Positions 1-5,831 of a stretch of DNA of 7,158 nt are shown in pieces. Position numbers and translations under genes: made by a program. Source of the stretch: Verrucomicrobiota bacterium (GTDB lineage Bacteria; Verrucomicrobiota; Verrucomicrobiia; Limisphaerales; AV2); assembly GCA_003219675.1 (NCBI GenBank), contig QHPW01000204.1, positions 14,115-21,272 of the forward strand. The letters run 5' to 3'. How positions within the stretch are numbered: position 1 is the first letter of the stretch; each line of letters opens with the position of its first letter. The notes beneath the pieces were generated by a model. That model did no database searches, had not been told where the DNA came from, and saw nothing but the letters and a program-made list of their open reading frames with translations.

Positions 1-13
1 GGGCGGCATCATT

Positions 14-53
14 GCGCCGCTGAGCGCGGCGCGGACGGCGCAGCGCGCCGTCC
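14..53. repeat. Two abutting GC-rich hairpins (REP-like)
   Basis: Two perfect palindromes sit back to back with no spacer. The first has 7-bp arms (14-20 with 26-32) and a 5-nt loop. The second has 9-bp arms GGACGGCGC and GCGCCGTCC (33-41 with 45-53) around the loop AGC. Paired small GC-rich palindromes in intergenic DNA are the hallmark of REP-type repeats, which are mobilised by RAYT transposases in other bacteria. No such transposase is in the window. The palindromes are seen directly; genome-wide repetition is inferred. Confidence 0.7.
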
Positions 54-95
54 CTACCAGGTTCAGGGTCCAAAGCGCGAAAATTTCGTGGAATT

Positions 96-201
96 CTTTC
101 CATGAACCGGAAAGTGGCTCGCCTGCACTGCAACGAGTTGCGCAATTCAGGTTCATGGGCCGTGAGCAGGTCCGAAAGGAACACGGAGCTTTCCATGAAC
201 C
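96..201. repeat. Interspersed repeat with CTTTCCATGAACC termini
   Basis: The 13-mer CTTTCCATGAACC occurs at 96-108 and again, identical, at 189-201. An inverted copy of its core, GGTTCATGG, lies between them at 150-158. The left copy can also fold on itself (CTTTCC at 96-101 with GGAAAG at 109-114). The alternation of direct, inverted and direct copies at about 43-50-bp spacing suggests a composite repeat unit rather than a gene. It is probably one member of a dispersed family, but copies elsewhere cannot be seen from here. Confidence 0.55.
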
Positions 202-202
202 A

Positions 203-272
203 GGTGGAGCGAGACTCCGTCGAGCCCCAATTCCTATCCGTTGATCAGGGCTCGACAGAGTCTCGCCCCACC
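203..272. repeat. Long inverted repeat, 25-bp arms, 20-nt loop
   Basis: The arms 203-227 and 248-272 pair over 25 bp with two mismatches around a 20-nt loop. The right arm contains GTCTCGCCC, the reverse complement of a core found in the inverted repeat at 5702-5781. The element lies about 100 bp past the stop of the leftward operon, where it could act as a 3'-end structure. There is no T-run on either side, so it is not a standard intrinsic terminator. An 8-bp direct repeat CCGTTGAT occurs in the loop (238-245) and over the right end (271-278). Confidence 0.8.
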
Positions 273-372
273 GTTGATGGTCCCGATGCGCTCCTGATCT
301 TTTGGGATTGGAGGCTCCGACGAACGGGTGGCGCCGCACCGCACACTGCCAGCCGCGGTGTTGCCCAGATGT

Positions 373-528
373 TCAACCGGGAAAGAATTTGTTGCTGATC
401 CAGATCAGCAGGCCGAGGAGCAGGGCGCCCAGCGCGAGGCTGCAGGCAATGAGCTTTTTTTCAACCGGCAACAGCGGCTCGTACTCCATCTTCTTCAATT
501 CTTCGGAGAATTTGGGTTCGTCAGGCAT
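373..528 (-). CDS. Small single-pass membrane protein (51 aa), unknown
   Basis: This 51-residue frame reads MPDEPKFSEELKKMEYEPLL at its start and is not a recognised family. Residues 1-25 are charged and hydrophilic (acid-rich, with several lysines). Residues 26-46 form one hydrophobic helix rich in leucine and alanine, followed by a short tail NKFFPG. The likely topology is a cytoplasmic N-terminus with a C-terminal membrane anchor. It starts 17 nt after the stop of the 127-residue gene on the same strand, so it is probably the third gene of that operon. No Shine-Dalgarno sequence precedes the ATG at 528. The clean split between charged and hydrophobic parts, the spacing, and the lack of any better frame support it as real. 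A role as an accessory subunit of the neighbouring transporter is only inferred. Confidence 0.6.
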   Translation of the reverse strand: MPDEPKFSEELKKMEYEPLLPVEKKLIACSLALGALLLGLLIWISNKFFPG

Positions 529-545
529 GGAAGTTTAAGGGGCGA

Positions 546-929
546 CTATTTTTGGTCGTTGGCTGGAAATCCGCGCTGCTGGATCAAGCGCAGGACAATC
601 AGCGGCACCAGACAAATCACGACTCCACTGAGCAGGTCCGCCAGGAAACCTCCCCATTGAACCGCCTCGGGCGGAATCAAGTCCGTCCGGCGATCCTCTT
701 CCCAGACGAAGAACGCCAGGGGCACCGGGAACCCCTGCCACCGCATTCCAGGCGAGACCTGATATTCGAGGGAGCTTGCCCATCCTCCCAGGCAAATCCC
801 GGCGGCGACCAGACAGCCGAATCCAATCCACCAGCGCTTGTTCTTGCCCGAGCGCCACAGCCATCGGCCGATCGAACCAATAATCCACAGTTCCAGCGCA
901 AGAACGATGATGACGATCAGGAATTCCAT
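546..929 (-). CDS. Three-helix membrane protein (127 aa), unknown
   Basis: I do not recognise a family. The protein begins with a strongly hydrophobic stretch (residues 2-20), followed by a basic, Trp-rich turn (RWLWRSGKNKRWW, 22-34). A second helix spans about 34-52. A roughly 45-residue loop (53-97) carries an acidic-basic patch EEDRRTD and several aromatic and proline residues, and a third helix spans about 97-116. The positive-inside rule places the 22-34 loop in the cytoplasm and the long loop outside. The ATG at 929 lies 9 nt after the stop of the transporter gene, so the two are almost certainly co-transcribed; the next gene starts 17 nt further on. Only a faint GAG lies upstream of the start. 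Long frames on the other strand and in another minus frame here (for example 535-1308) are shadows. A transporter accessory function is inferred from position only. Confidence 0.8.
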   Translation of the reverse strand: MEFLIVIIVLALELWIIGSIGRWLWRSGKNKRWWIGFGCLVAAGICLGGWASSLEYQVSPGMRWQGFPVPLAFFVWEEDRRTDLIPPEAVQWGGFLADLLSGVVICLVPLIVLRLIQQRGFPANDQK

Positions 930-938
930 GCTCGATGC

Positions 939-2426
939 TCACCCGATTGCGACCGGCGGCTTGACGCCGTGGAAAAACAGCCAGGAGATGATCAGCCCGA
1001 TCCAGATGATGAATCCGAACAGGCAAACAAGATAGACCGCGGCCAGCCGGCCGAGGCCTTCCTCGCGGAACCTCCTGAAGTCGGAGACCACGCCGATGGT
1101 GAAGAAGGTCAGGACAAAGAACAGGACCCGCAGAACGTCCGTGTCGGCGGTGAGGGACTTGCCGGCGGCAATGCGGGCGGGTGAGTTGAGACAGAACAGC
1201 AGCAGGACAACGAACGTCAGCGCGTAACCGAGCACGAATTTTGGAAAGCGCTCCCAGATTTCGATCGCGCGCACCCTCTCGCCGGTCCGGTTCTCGATCC
1301 TGGAGCACCAGAGGATGGCGAGGACGAACGACCAGACGCCGATGAACATGTCAATGAACACCTTGACCGTGGTCGTGGTCATCGTCATCCAGCCCTCCTG
1401 ATATTTCACCCCGGCAGCGGCCAGCGCCCCGGCCCGAATCAGCGATTCAGTGATGGTTCCGCTCGCCACCGCGGCTCCATCCGTTTTCACCGCCAATCCC
1501 ATCCAGGCGGCGGCCACCATCGGTTCCTGCTGAAGAAAATACCGCGCCGCGAACGGTAGAAACAACAACTCGACCACGGCAAAGACGACCACCAGGGAGG
1601 AAACCATGATCGGCACGATGGGCCGCGCGCGGATCGCCGCGCCGGTCGCAATGGCTGCGGAAACGCCGCAGATCGAAATGCCCGACGCCAGCGGGGCCGC
1701 CCATTCGCGGCTGAACCGGAAATATTTCCGCGCGACGAAATACACCAGCGCCCAGTAGATGAGGTAAGCCTCGACGATGGCGCACAGGCCGCGGAACATG
1801 ACCGCCCTGGCCAGGCCCATGGCCTCGGCGCTTTTTACCCCGAGCGTCGCGCCGAGCAGGACAATGGCGATCTTGATGTAAAGCTCAGGCCGGATCGCTT
1901 CCTTCATCAGGTTGGCCAGGCGGGGCAGAAAATTTCCCACAACCAGACCCGCGATCAACGCGACGATGAAACCCGCTTCGCCGGTGAGATTCAACGACCA
2001 CGGGATCCCGAACTTTTTCAGTTCGACCGGCGTGGCCGCGATATAAGCGAAGTGGCCCAGGGCGAAGCAGGCATAACTGATGAAGAATACCAGGGTAAAA
2101 CCGTTAACGAATCTGCTGAACCTGACCCGGAGCGCCGCTTTCGCTGCGGCGGTGAGGATCGTCAACATCAGAAGGTAAGTGAAGATCAACGAGGCAATGC
2201 CTTTCACCAGCGGGTAGTTTTTGGAGACGGGAGTCATGATTTGAGATGCCTCCGTCCAAACGCTGGTCTTGACCGCCCAGCCAAAGATATCCACGCCTGC
2301 GAAGCCCGCCAGAGAAGCCAGAAACAGAAAAAGGCCGACCATGAGCGCCAGTACGTCCTCGCTGATTTTGCGTGCCGCGGTCTTACCGGCTCGATTCTGC
2401 GGGCCACTGGGGCTGGTCGGACTCAT
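939..2426 (-). CDS. YeiH/UPF0324-family putative sulfate exporter
   Basis: This is a polytopic inner-membrane protein of 495 residues from the ATG at 2426; an in-frame GTG at 2453 would add nine residues, and neither start has a clear Shine-Dalgarno. The core matches the YeiH family (putative sulfate exporters, substrate poorly proven). It has the helix LYIKIAIVLLGATLG near residue 182, the re-entrant-like ISICGVSAAIATGAAIRA near 250, a KTDGAAVASGTI segment near 314, VKVFIDMFIGVWSFVLAI near 354, and a final pair of helices around GVVSDFRRFREEGLG (residues 445-459). Typical family members are about 330-360 residues. This one carries about 150 extra N-terminal residues with three or so additional helices. 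It is the first gene of a leftward operon with two small membrane proteins, which may be partners. Family assignment is confident; the substrate is not known from sequence. Confidence 0.85.
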   Translation of the reverse strand: MSPTSPSGPQNRAGKTAARKISEDVLALMVGLFLFLASLAGFAGVDIFGWAVKTSVWTEASQIMTPVSKNYPLVKGIASLIFTYLLMLTILTAAAKAALRVRFSRFVNGFTLVFFISYACFALGHFAYIAATPVELKKFGIPWSLNLTGEAGFIVALIAGLVVGNFLPRLANLMKEAIRPELYIKIAIVLLGATLGVKSAEAMGLARAVMFRGLCAIVEAYLIYWALVYFVARKYFRFSREWAAPLASGISICGVSAAIATGAAIRARPIVPIMVSSLVVVFAVVELLFLPFAARYFLQQEPMVAAAWMGLAVKTDGAAVASGTITESLIRAGALAAAGVKYQEGWMTMTTTTVKVFIDMFIGVWSFVLAILWCSRIENRTGERVRAIEIWERFPKFVLGYALTFVVLLLFCLNSPARIAAGKSLTADTDVLRVLFFVLTFFTIGVVSDFRRFREEGLGRLAAVYLVCLFGFIIWIGLIISWLFFHGVKPPVAIG

Positions 2427-2711
2427 CGCGCGGATTCTGGGAACCGGCACCACGATTACGAAAACCGGCCCTCGAATAAAAGCTATTTTTGTTGCCGCCC
2501 GCCGTCGCGGACGATCTTGACACTGCCCCCGGAGCGCCGGTCTCCGACCCGGCAGGTATTCAAGAGCACCCCGAAACGCGCCGGATCGGAGATTGGCGCT
2601 CCGCGGTGCCAGTCGATCGGTGGCAGTGTCAAGACGCGGTCCGCCCGGCCCGCCTTCGGTTCACAAAGAAATTGCTAAACGTCGCGCTCTGCTCTTAACG
2701 TCTGGTCCGCG
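2427..2711. promoter_or_regulatory. Divergent intergenic region with two promoters inferred
   Basis: The exporter operon runs left and the ROK operon runs right from this 285-bp gap, so both promoters must lie here. An AT-rich island at 2473-2493, just upstream of the exporter, is the most plausible site for its -10 region. A smaller AT-rich patch at 2660-2680 is the best candidate for the ROK side. I could not find a convincing -35/-10 pair for either. TTGACA appears at 2517-2522 and, inverted, at 2627-2632, but both are part of the inverted repeat filling the middle and have no matching -10. Confidence 0.45.
2507..2644. repeat. 138-bp nested inverted repeat (MITE-like)
   Basis: Three arm segments pair in order. 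GCGGAC (2507-2512) pairs with GTCCGC (2639-2644). The perfect 13-mer TCTTGACACTGCC (2515-2527) pairs with 2622-2634. Segment 2531-2553 pairs with 2580-2602 at 20 of 23 positions, around a 26-nt loop. Small unpaired bulges separate the segments. A 7-bp direct repeat GCCCGCC flanks the whole element (2497-2503 and 2648-2654), which could be a target-site duplication, although the sequence is GC-rich and could recur by chance. No coding capacity is seen. It may be a miniature inverted-repeat element, or a transcribed structured RNA. Confidence 0.7.
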
Positions 2712-4112
2712 ATGATCGATTCCGCGGACATCCTGCCGGTGAAGCCCGCGGTCGCGCCGCCTCTGGATCCGGAATTCCGCCCGATTTCAGCGGCCAACCG
2801 CCAGTACCGCAAAATGGTCGAGGCCGCTAAAATGAGGCTGCCTCTCGCCATAGCGTTGGAGCGAAACGATGGGCAGACCTCTGTTTTCAGAACGGCAATT
2901 CTCCCGCCGGACTCCGGTCGCGACGCGGCGACGCGCCAATACGTCGAACGCCTCGTGAAATTTCTCCTCTGGCAGATCGGCGGCTGGAAAATCATTGTCG
3001 GCGGTTCGCGCGAAATGGGCGATTCTCTCGCGCAGGTTTATTCGCGCACCGGCGCGCGCGCGTTCGACGTGAAGACAATGGAGCAGGTTTACGAAAAATC
3101 GTTCCTCGTCGAAACCCTGGATTACGCGAGCGCGCCTGTTGCTCGTGAATCGTCCGTGGCGTTGGGCGGCCACCTCGAGGGTTGCCGGATCGGTTTCGAC
3201 CTCGGCGCGAGCGATTACAAGCTCGCGGCGGTGAACCATGCTGAAGCGGTGTTTACCACGGAAATTCCCTGGGACCCGCGTCCGCAGACCGATCCCGATT
3301 GGCATTACCGAAAAATCAACGACGGCTTGAAGCTGGCGGCGCGGCATCTGCCGCGTGTCGATGCCATCGGTGGCAGTTCAGCCGGGATTTACATCGATAA
3401 CAAGGTGATGGTCGCGTCGCTGTTTCGCGGCGTGCCACCACACCTGTTCGAGCAAAAGATCAAGCCGCTGTTTCTGAACCTGCGCCGGGAATGGGGTGTG
3501 CCGCTCGAGGTGGCCAACGACGGCGACGTGACCGCGCTTGCCGGAGCAATGTCCCTGCGTGAAAATGGCGTGCTGGGTATCGCGATGGGCTCGAGCCAGG
3601 CGGCCGGTTTTCTCGATGCCCAGGGCCGCATCACCGGCTGGCTCAACGAACTCGCCTTCGCCCCGATCGACTACAATCCCCGCGCTCCGGCCGACGAATG
3701 GTCCGGCGACATCGGCTGCGGCGCGCAGTATTTCTCTCAGCAGGCGGTCGTGAGACTGGCGCCGGCGGCGGGGATCGATTTGCCAAGGGGACAACCCGCC
3801 GAACAGCTCAAGTTTGTTCAGGACCTGCACCAGCAGGGCGACCCGCGTCCACCGAAGATTTTTGAAACCATCGGTGTGTATCTCGGTTACGCGCTGGCCC
3901 ATTACGCGGACCTGTATGATTTCCGCCATTTGCTGGTGCTGGGCCGCGTGACCTCAGGGGCGGGCGGCGACCTGATCGTGCGGAAAGCAAAGGAAATCCT
4001 GCGCGCCGACTTTCCCGAACTGGCGCAAAAGCTCTCGCTCCACCTGCCCGATGAAAAGAGCAAGCGCATCGGGCAGGCAGTCGCGGCTGCCAGTTTGCCG
4101 AGGCTGAAATGA
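2712..4112 (+). CDS. ROK-superfamily kinase-like protein with extra N-terminal domain
   Basis: A 466-residue protein whose C-terminal 310 residues form a ROK (actin-fold sugar kinase/regulator) domain. Visible motifs are the phosphate-1 loop GFDLGASD (161-168), the glycine-rich VDAIGGSSAGIYI (216-228), VANDGD (267-272) with the presumed catalytic Asp270, the nucleotide-binding loop IAMGSSQAAGF (290-300), WLNELAFAPID (310-320) and the C-terminal GRVTSGAGGD (411-420). The usual zinc signature CxCGxxGCxE is absent; only GDIGCGAQYFSQQ (332-344) occupies that area. The first 155 residues are not a winged helix as in NagC/XylR-type repressors, and I cannot name their fold. By family knowledge it could phosphorylate a sugar or bind one as a sensor; the substrate is unknown. 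It heads a tightly coupled operon, and its TGA overlaps the ATG of the next gene by 4 bp. No Shine-Dalgarno precedes the ATG at 2712. Confidence 0.85.
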   Translation: MIDSADILPVKPAVAPPLDPEFRPISAANRQYRKMVEAAKMRLPLAIALERNDGQTSVFRTAILPPDSGRDAATRQYVERLVKFLLWQIGGWKIIVGGSREMGDSLAQVYSRTGARAFDVKTMEQVYEKSFLVETLDYASAPVARESSVALGGHLEGCRIGFDLGASDYKLAAVNHAEAVFTTEIPWDPRPQTDPDWHYRKINDGLKLAARHLPRVDAIGGSSAGIYIDNKVMVASLFRGVPPHLFEQKIKPLFLNLRREWGVPLEVANDGDVTALAGAMSLRENGVLGIAMGSSQAAGFLDAQGRITGWLNELAFAPIDYNPRAPADEWSGDIGCGAQYFSQQAVVRLAPAAGIDLPRGQPAEQLKFVQDLHQQGDPRPPKIFETIGVYLGYALAHYADLYDFRHLLVLGRVTSGAGGDLIVRKAKEILRADFPELAQKLSLHLPDEKSKRIGQAVAAASLPRLK

Positions 4113-4840
4113 GAATCCCGCGCCAAAGAAAATCATTCCGTTCAAGAATTAGTCTGGGCGTGTTCTTGGGAATTATTATCTTCGCATTCTCAATTCACCG
4201 ACTTTTAGTCCATGAGCCTGTTTATGAAGGCAAGACGGTTGGCCAGTGGCTGGCGGTAATTGCCAGAGACAGAATCATTGAAGACGAAGGGGAGGCATTC
4301 GATGCTCTCAAAGGCGCAGGACCAGAGGTTGTTCCTTATCTGATCGATGCACTCAAAAAGGAGGATTCGAAGTTTGACAAAATCTACAACGGAGTTCTGC
4401 AAAAGCTACCGAGACGCCTTCGAGACAGTTTGCCGCCATTCAGGGATGTGAACTACATGCGGATGAAGGCAGAATCTTTACTTCAAATCGTCAGTCCGGC
4501 CTGCAAGCAGGCCGCCCTGCCTGAGCTCCTGGCGCTTCTCAATTCTCCGCAGGAAGATGTGCGCGATTCCGCGGCCGCAACTTTGAGGGAATTTGGCATG
4601 GATGCGAAACCGGCGGTGCCGAAACTAATCGAACACTTAACCAACACGAACTGGATTTTGCGTTCCGCAGCCTGTGATGTTTTGCAAGCGGTCGGCCCCG
4701 AGGCAAAAGCTGCCGTTCCTGCGCTGGTCCAGCTTTTGCAGGACGACGACACAGCAGCAGGACTGAGCGCATATGCCGCGTTGTACGTGATTGATCCCGA
4801 GACATGGGAGAAGGCCCGTCAACGTCTTTCCGAAAAATGA
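4109..4840 (+). CDS. Membrane-anchored HEAT-repeat protein
   Basis: A 243-residue protein with a basic N-terminus (MRIPRQRKSFRSR), one transmembrane helix (about residues 14-32) and a soluble alpha-solenoid. After the anchor comes VYEGKTVGQWL (38-48), a signature I associate with Verrucomicrobiota/Planctomycetota HEAT proteins. HEAT-like helical pairs follow at about 59-84, 118-145, 148-178, 183-211 and a last partial one at 214-240, with the typical ..VVPYLIDAL, ALPELLALL and AVPALVQLL second helices. The likely role is as a protein-interaction scaffold on the outer face of the inner membrane; the partner is unknown. It overlaps both neighbours by 4 bp (ATGA at 4109-4112 and 4837-4840), so translation is probably coupled. 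GAGG at 4100-4103 is a usable ribosome site. Its first half is clearly AT-richer than its neighbours (hand count 47% GC over 4141-4440), which hints at a later insertion into the operon. Confidence 0.85.
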   Translation: MRIPRQRKSFRSRISLGVFLGIIIFAFSIHRLLVHEPVYEGKTVGQWLAVIARDRIIEDEGEAFDALKGAGPEVVPYLIDALKKEDSKFDKIYNGVLQKLPRRLRDSLPPFRDVNYMRMKAESLLQIVSPACKQAALPELLALLNSPQEDVRDSAAATLREFGMDAKPAVPKLIEHLTNTNWILRSAACDVLQAVGPEAKAAVPALVQLLQDDDTAAGLSAYAALYVIDPETWEKARQRLSEK

Positions 4841-5694
4841 ATCCCTACGACCGCTTCGTCTCCGAATACGCGCGTTTCGCCAAAGAGGGCCGGACTTATC
4901 CGCTTGGCGCTTTTGAGCGGCTGCCGCGACCGCAGATTCCACCAGACGCACGGAAGGTTTTGGTTTTTTCACCGCACCCGGACGACGAGGTCATCATCGG
5001 CGGGTTGGCGCTGCGGTTGTTGCGCGAGGCGAAATGGAACGTCATCAACGTCGCTGTCACGCAAGGGAGCAGGAAGGAACGCCAGGCGGAGCGTTTGCAG
5101 GAGTTGAAGAATTGCTGCGACTGTATCGGCTTCGGTCTCGTGCAAACCGCGCCGGGCGGGCTTGAGAAGGTGAACCCGAAAGCCCGCGCGCAGGAGCCGG
5201 CGCACTGGGCGCAATCGGTGAAAGCCATCGCCGACATCCTGGCAAAGCAACAGCCGCGCGTCATTCTCTTCCCGCACGATCTCGACTGGAACAGCACACA
5301 TGTCGGCACGCATTTTCTCGCAATGGACGCGCTCAGGACGCTGCCGCCGGATTTTGACTGTCACACCGTCGAGACCGAGTTTTGGGGACAGAATCCATCG
5401 CCGAACCTGATGGTCGAGTTGAGCGCGCAGCACGTGGCCGATCTCATCACTGCGCTGACGTTTCACGTCGGCGAAGTGCGGCGAAATCCATACCACCTCT
5501 CATTGCCGGCGTGGATGATTGACAACGTGCGCCGGGGCGCGGAACTGGTCGGCGGCCAGGGCGGGGCCGCGCCGGACTTTACGTTCGCGACGCTCTATCG
5601 GCTGCGGCGGTGGAGCGGCGGCAAGCTGGAGAACGTTTACGAAGGGGGCCGTTACCTGAGCTGCGCGGAGAAGCCGGAAAGTTTGTTCGCTTGA
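4837..5694 (+). CDS. PIG-L/LmbE-family zinc deacetylase
   Basis: A 285-residue member of the PIG-L family, which removes N-acetyl groups from GlcNAc-type substrates (LmbE, MshB, BshB and PIG-L are relatives). The zinc and catalytic motif SPHPDDE lies at residues 45-51 and the third zinc ligand segment HDLDWNSTHVGTH at 147-159; together they give the His-Asp-His set the family needs. The length is normal. No signal peptide is seen, so it is probably cytoplasmic. I chose the ATG at 4837 because it overlaps the HEAT gene's stop by 4 bp, and the family-like sequence starts only at MNPYDRF. An in-frame ATG at 4804 would add 11 unlikely residues inside the HEAT gene. Being coupled to a ROK-type kinase gene suggests (amino-)sugar metabolism. 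The exact substrate is not predictable from sequence. Confidence 0.9.
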   Translation: MNPYDRFVSEYARFAKEGRTYPLGAFERLPRPQIPPDARKVLVFSPHPDDEVIIGGLALRLLREAKWNVINVAVTQGSRKERQAERLQELKNCCDCIGFGLVQTAPGGLEKVNPKARAQEPAHWAQSVKAIADILAKQQPRVILFPHDLDWNSTHVGTHFLAMDALRTLPPDFDCHTVETEFWGQNPSPNLMVELSAQHVADLITALTFHVGEVRRNPYHLSLPAWMIDNVRRGAELVGGQGGAAPDFTFATLYRLRRWSGGKLENVYEGGRYLSCAEKPESLFA

Positions 5695-5701
5695 GGCGCC
5701 G

Positions 5702-5781
5702 GCGTAGTGGCACGGGCGTCCCGCCCGTTCGTTGCGTCGGTTCAGAACTATCGGACGGGCGAGACGCCCGTGCCACTACGC
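5702..5781. repeat. Long inverted repeat, 30-bp arms, 20-nt loop
   Basis: The arms 5702-5731 and 5752-5781 pair over 30 bp with two mismatches (one G-T) around a 20-nt loop. Each arm also contains its own small palindrome: ACGGGCG with CGCCCGT at 5712-5728, and a matching one at 5755-5771. The DNA could therefore form either one long stem or two short hairpins. It lies between two convergent genes, 7 bp past the deacetylase stop and 50 bp past the DacB stop, an apt place for a bidirectional transcription end or mRNA-protecting structure. No T-run follows on either strand. It looks like one copy of a dispersed family. Confidence 0.85.
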
Positions 5782-5831
5782 TTTGGTTGCGGCGTTAGCC
5801 GTTCCCGGGGGCAGCCAGCCCTTCCCGAAAA

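Larger units (their letters stand above)
1..372. other. Gene-free, repeat-rich region
   Basis: I see no convincing gene between the left edge and the end of the leftward operon. The stretch holds two abutting hairpins, a 9-mer repeated in alternating orientation, a long inverted repeat, and a short 6-bp stem (337-342 with 355-360) just past the last stop of the operon. That last stem has no T-run, so it is at best a weak terminator candidate. An open frame at 102-398 on the plus strand runs through all the repeats and is best explained as repeat-derived. The left edge cuts into whatever lies beyond. Confidence 0.7.

Noticed and set aside
306..350. Degenerate copy of the 2507-2644 element
   Set aside because: Only short shared words (GATTGG, GGCTCCG-like, ACACTGCC) in similar order; too little to distinguish from chance in GC-rich DNA without alignment.
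337..360. 6-bp stem as intrinsic terminator of the leftward operon
   Set aside because: Short stem, 12-nt loop and no T-run on the relevant strand.
102..398. 98-residue plus-strand open frame
   Set aside because: It runs straight through the direct/inverted repeat cluster and the long palindrome, its composition lacks protein-like pattern, and its end overlaps the better supported 51-residue gene on the other strand.
552..1184. 210-residue plus-strand frame opposite the exporter operon
   Set aside because: Polar Gln/Asp/Pro-rich antisense shadow of membrane-protein codons; no motif.
535..1308. 257-residue minus-strand open frame
   Set aside because: It overlaps the exporter and the 127-residue gene in another frame, is Arg/Pro/Gly-rich as expected of a GC-rich shadow, and matches no family.
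2517..2632. TTGACA boxes as real -35 promoter elements
   Set aside because: They are mirror parts of the inverted repeat and no -10-like hexamer lies about 17 bp downstream of either.
2052..2678. 208-residue plus-strand frame ending near the ROK gene
   Set aside because: Antisense to the exporter's 5' half and continues through the nested inverted repeat; shadow composition.
4804..4836. Upstream ATG for the deacetylase
   Set aside because: Would add 11 residues read inside the HEAT gene; the ATGA overlap at 4837-4840 repeats the junction style seen at 4109-4112.
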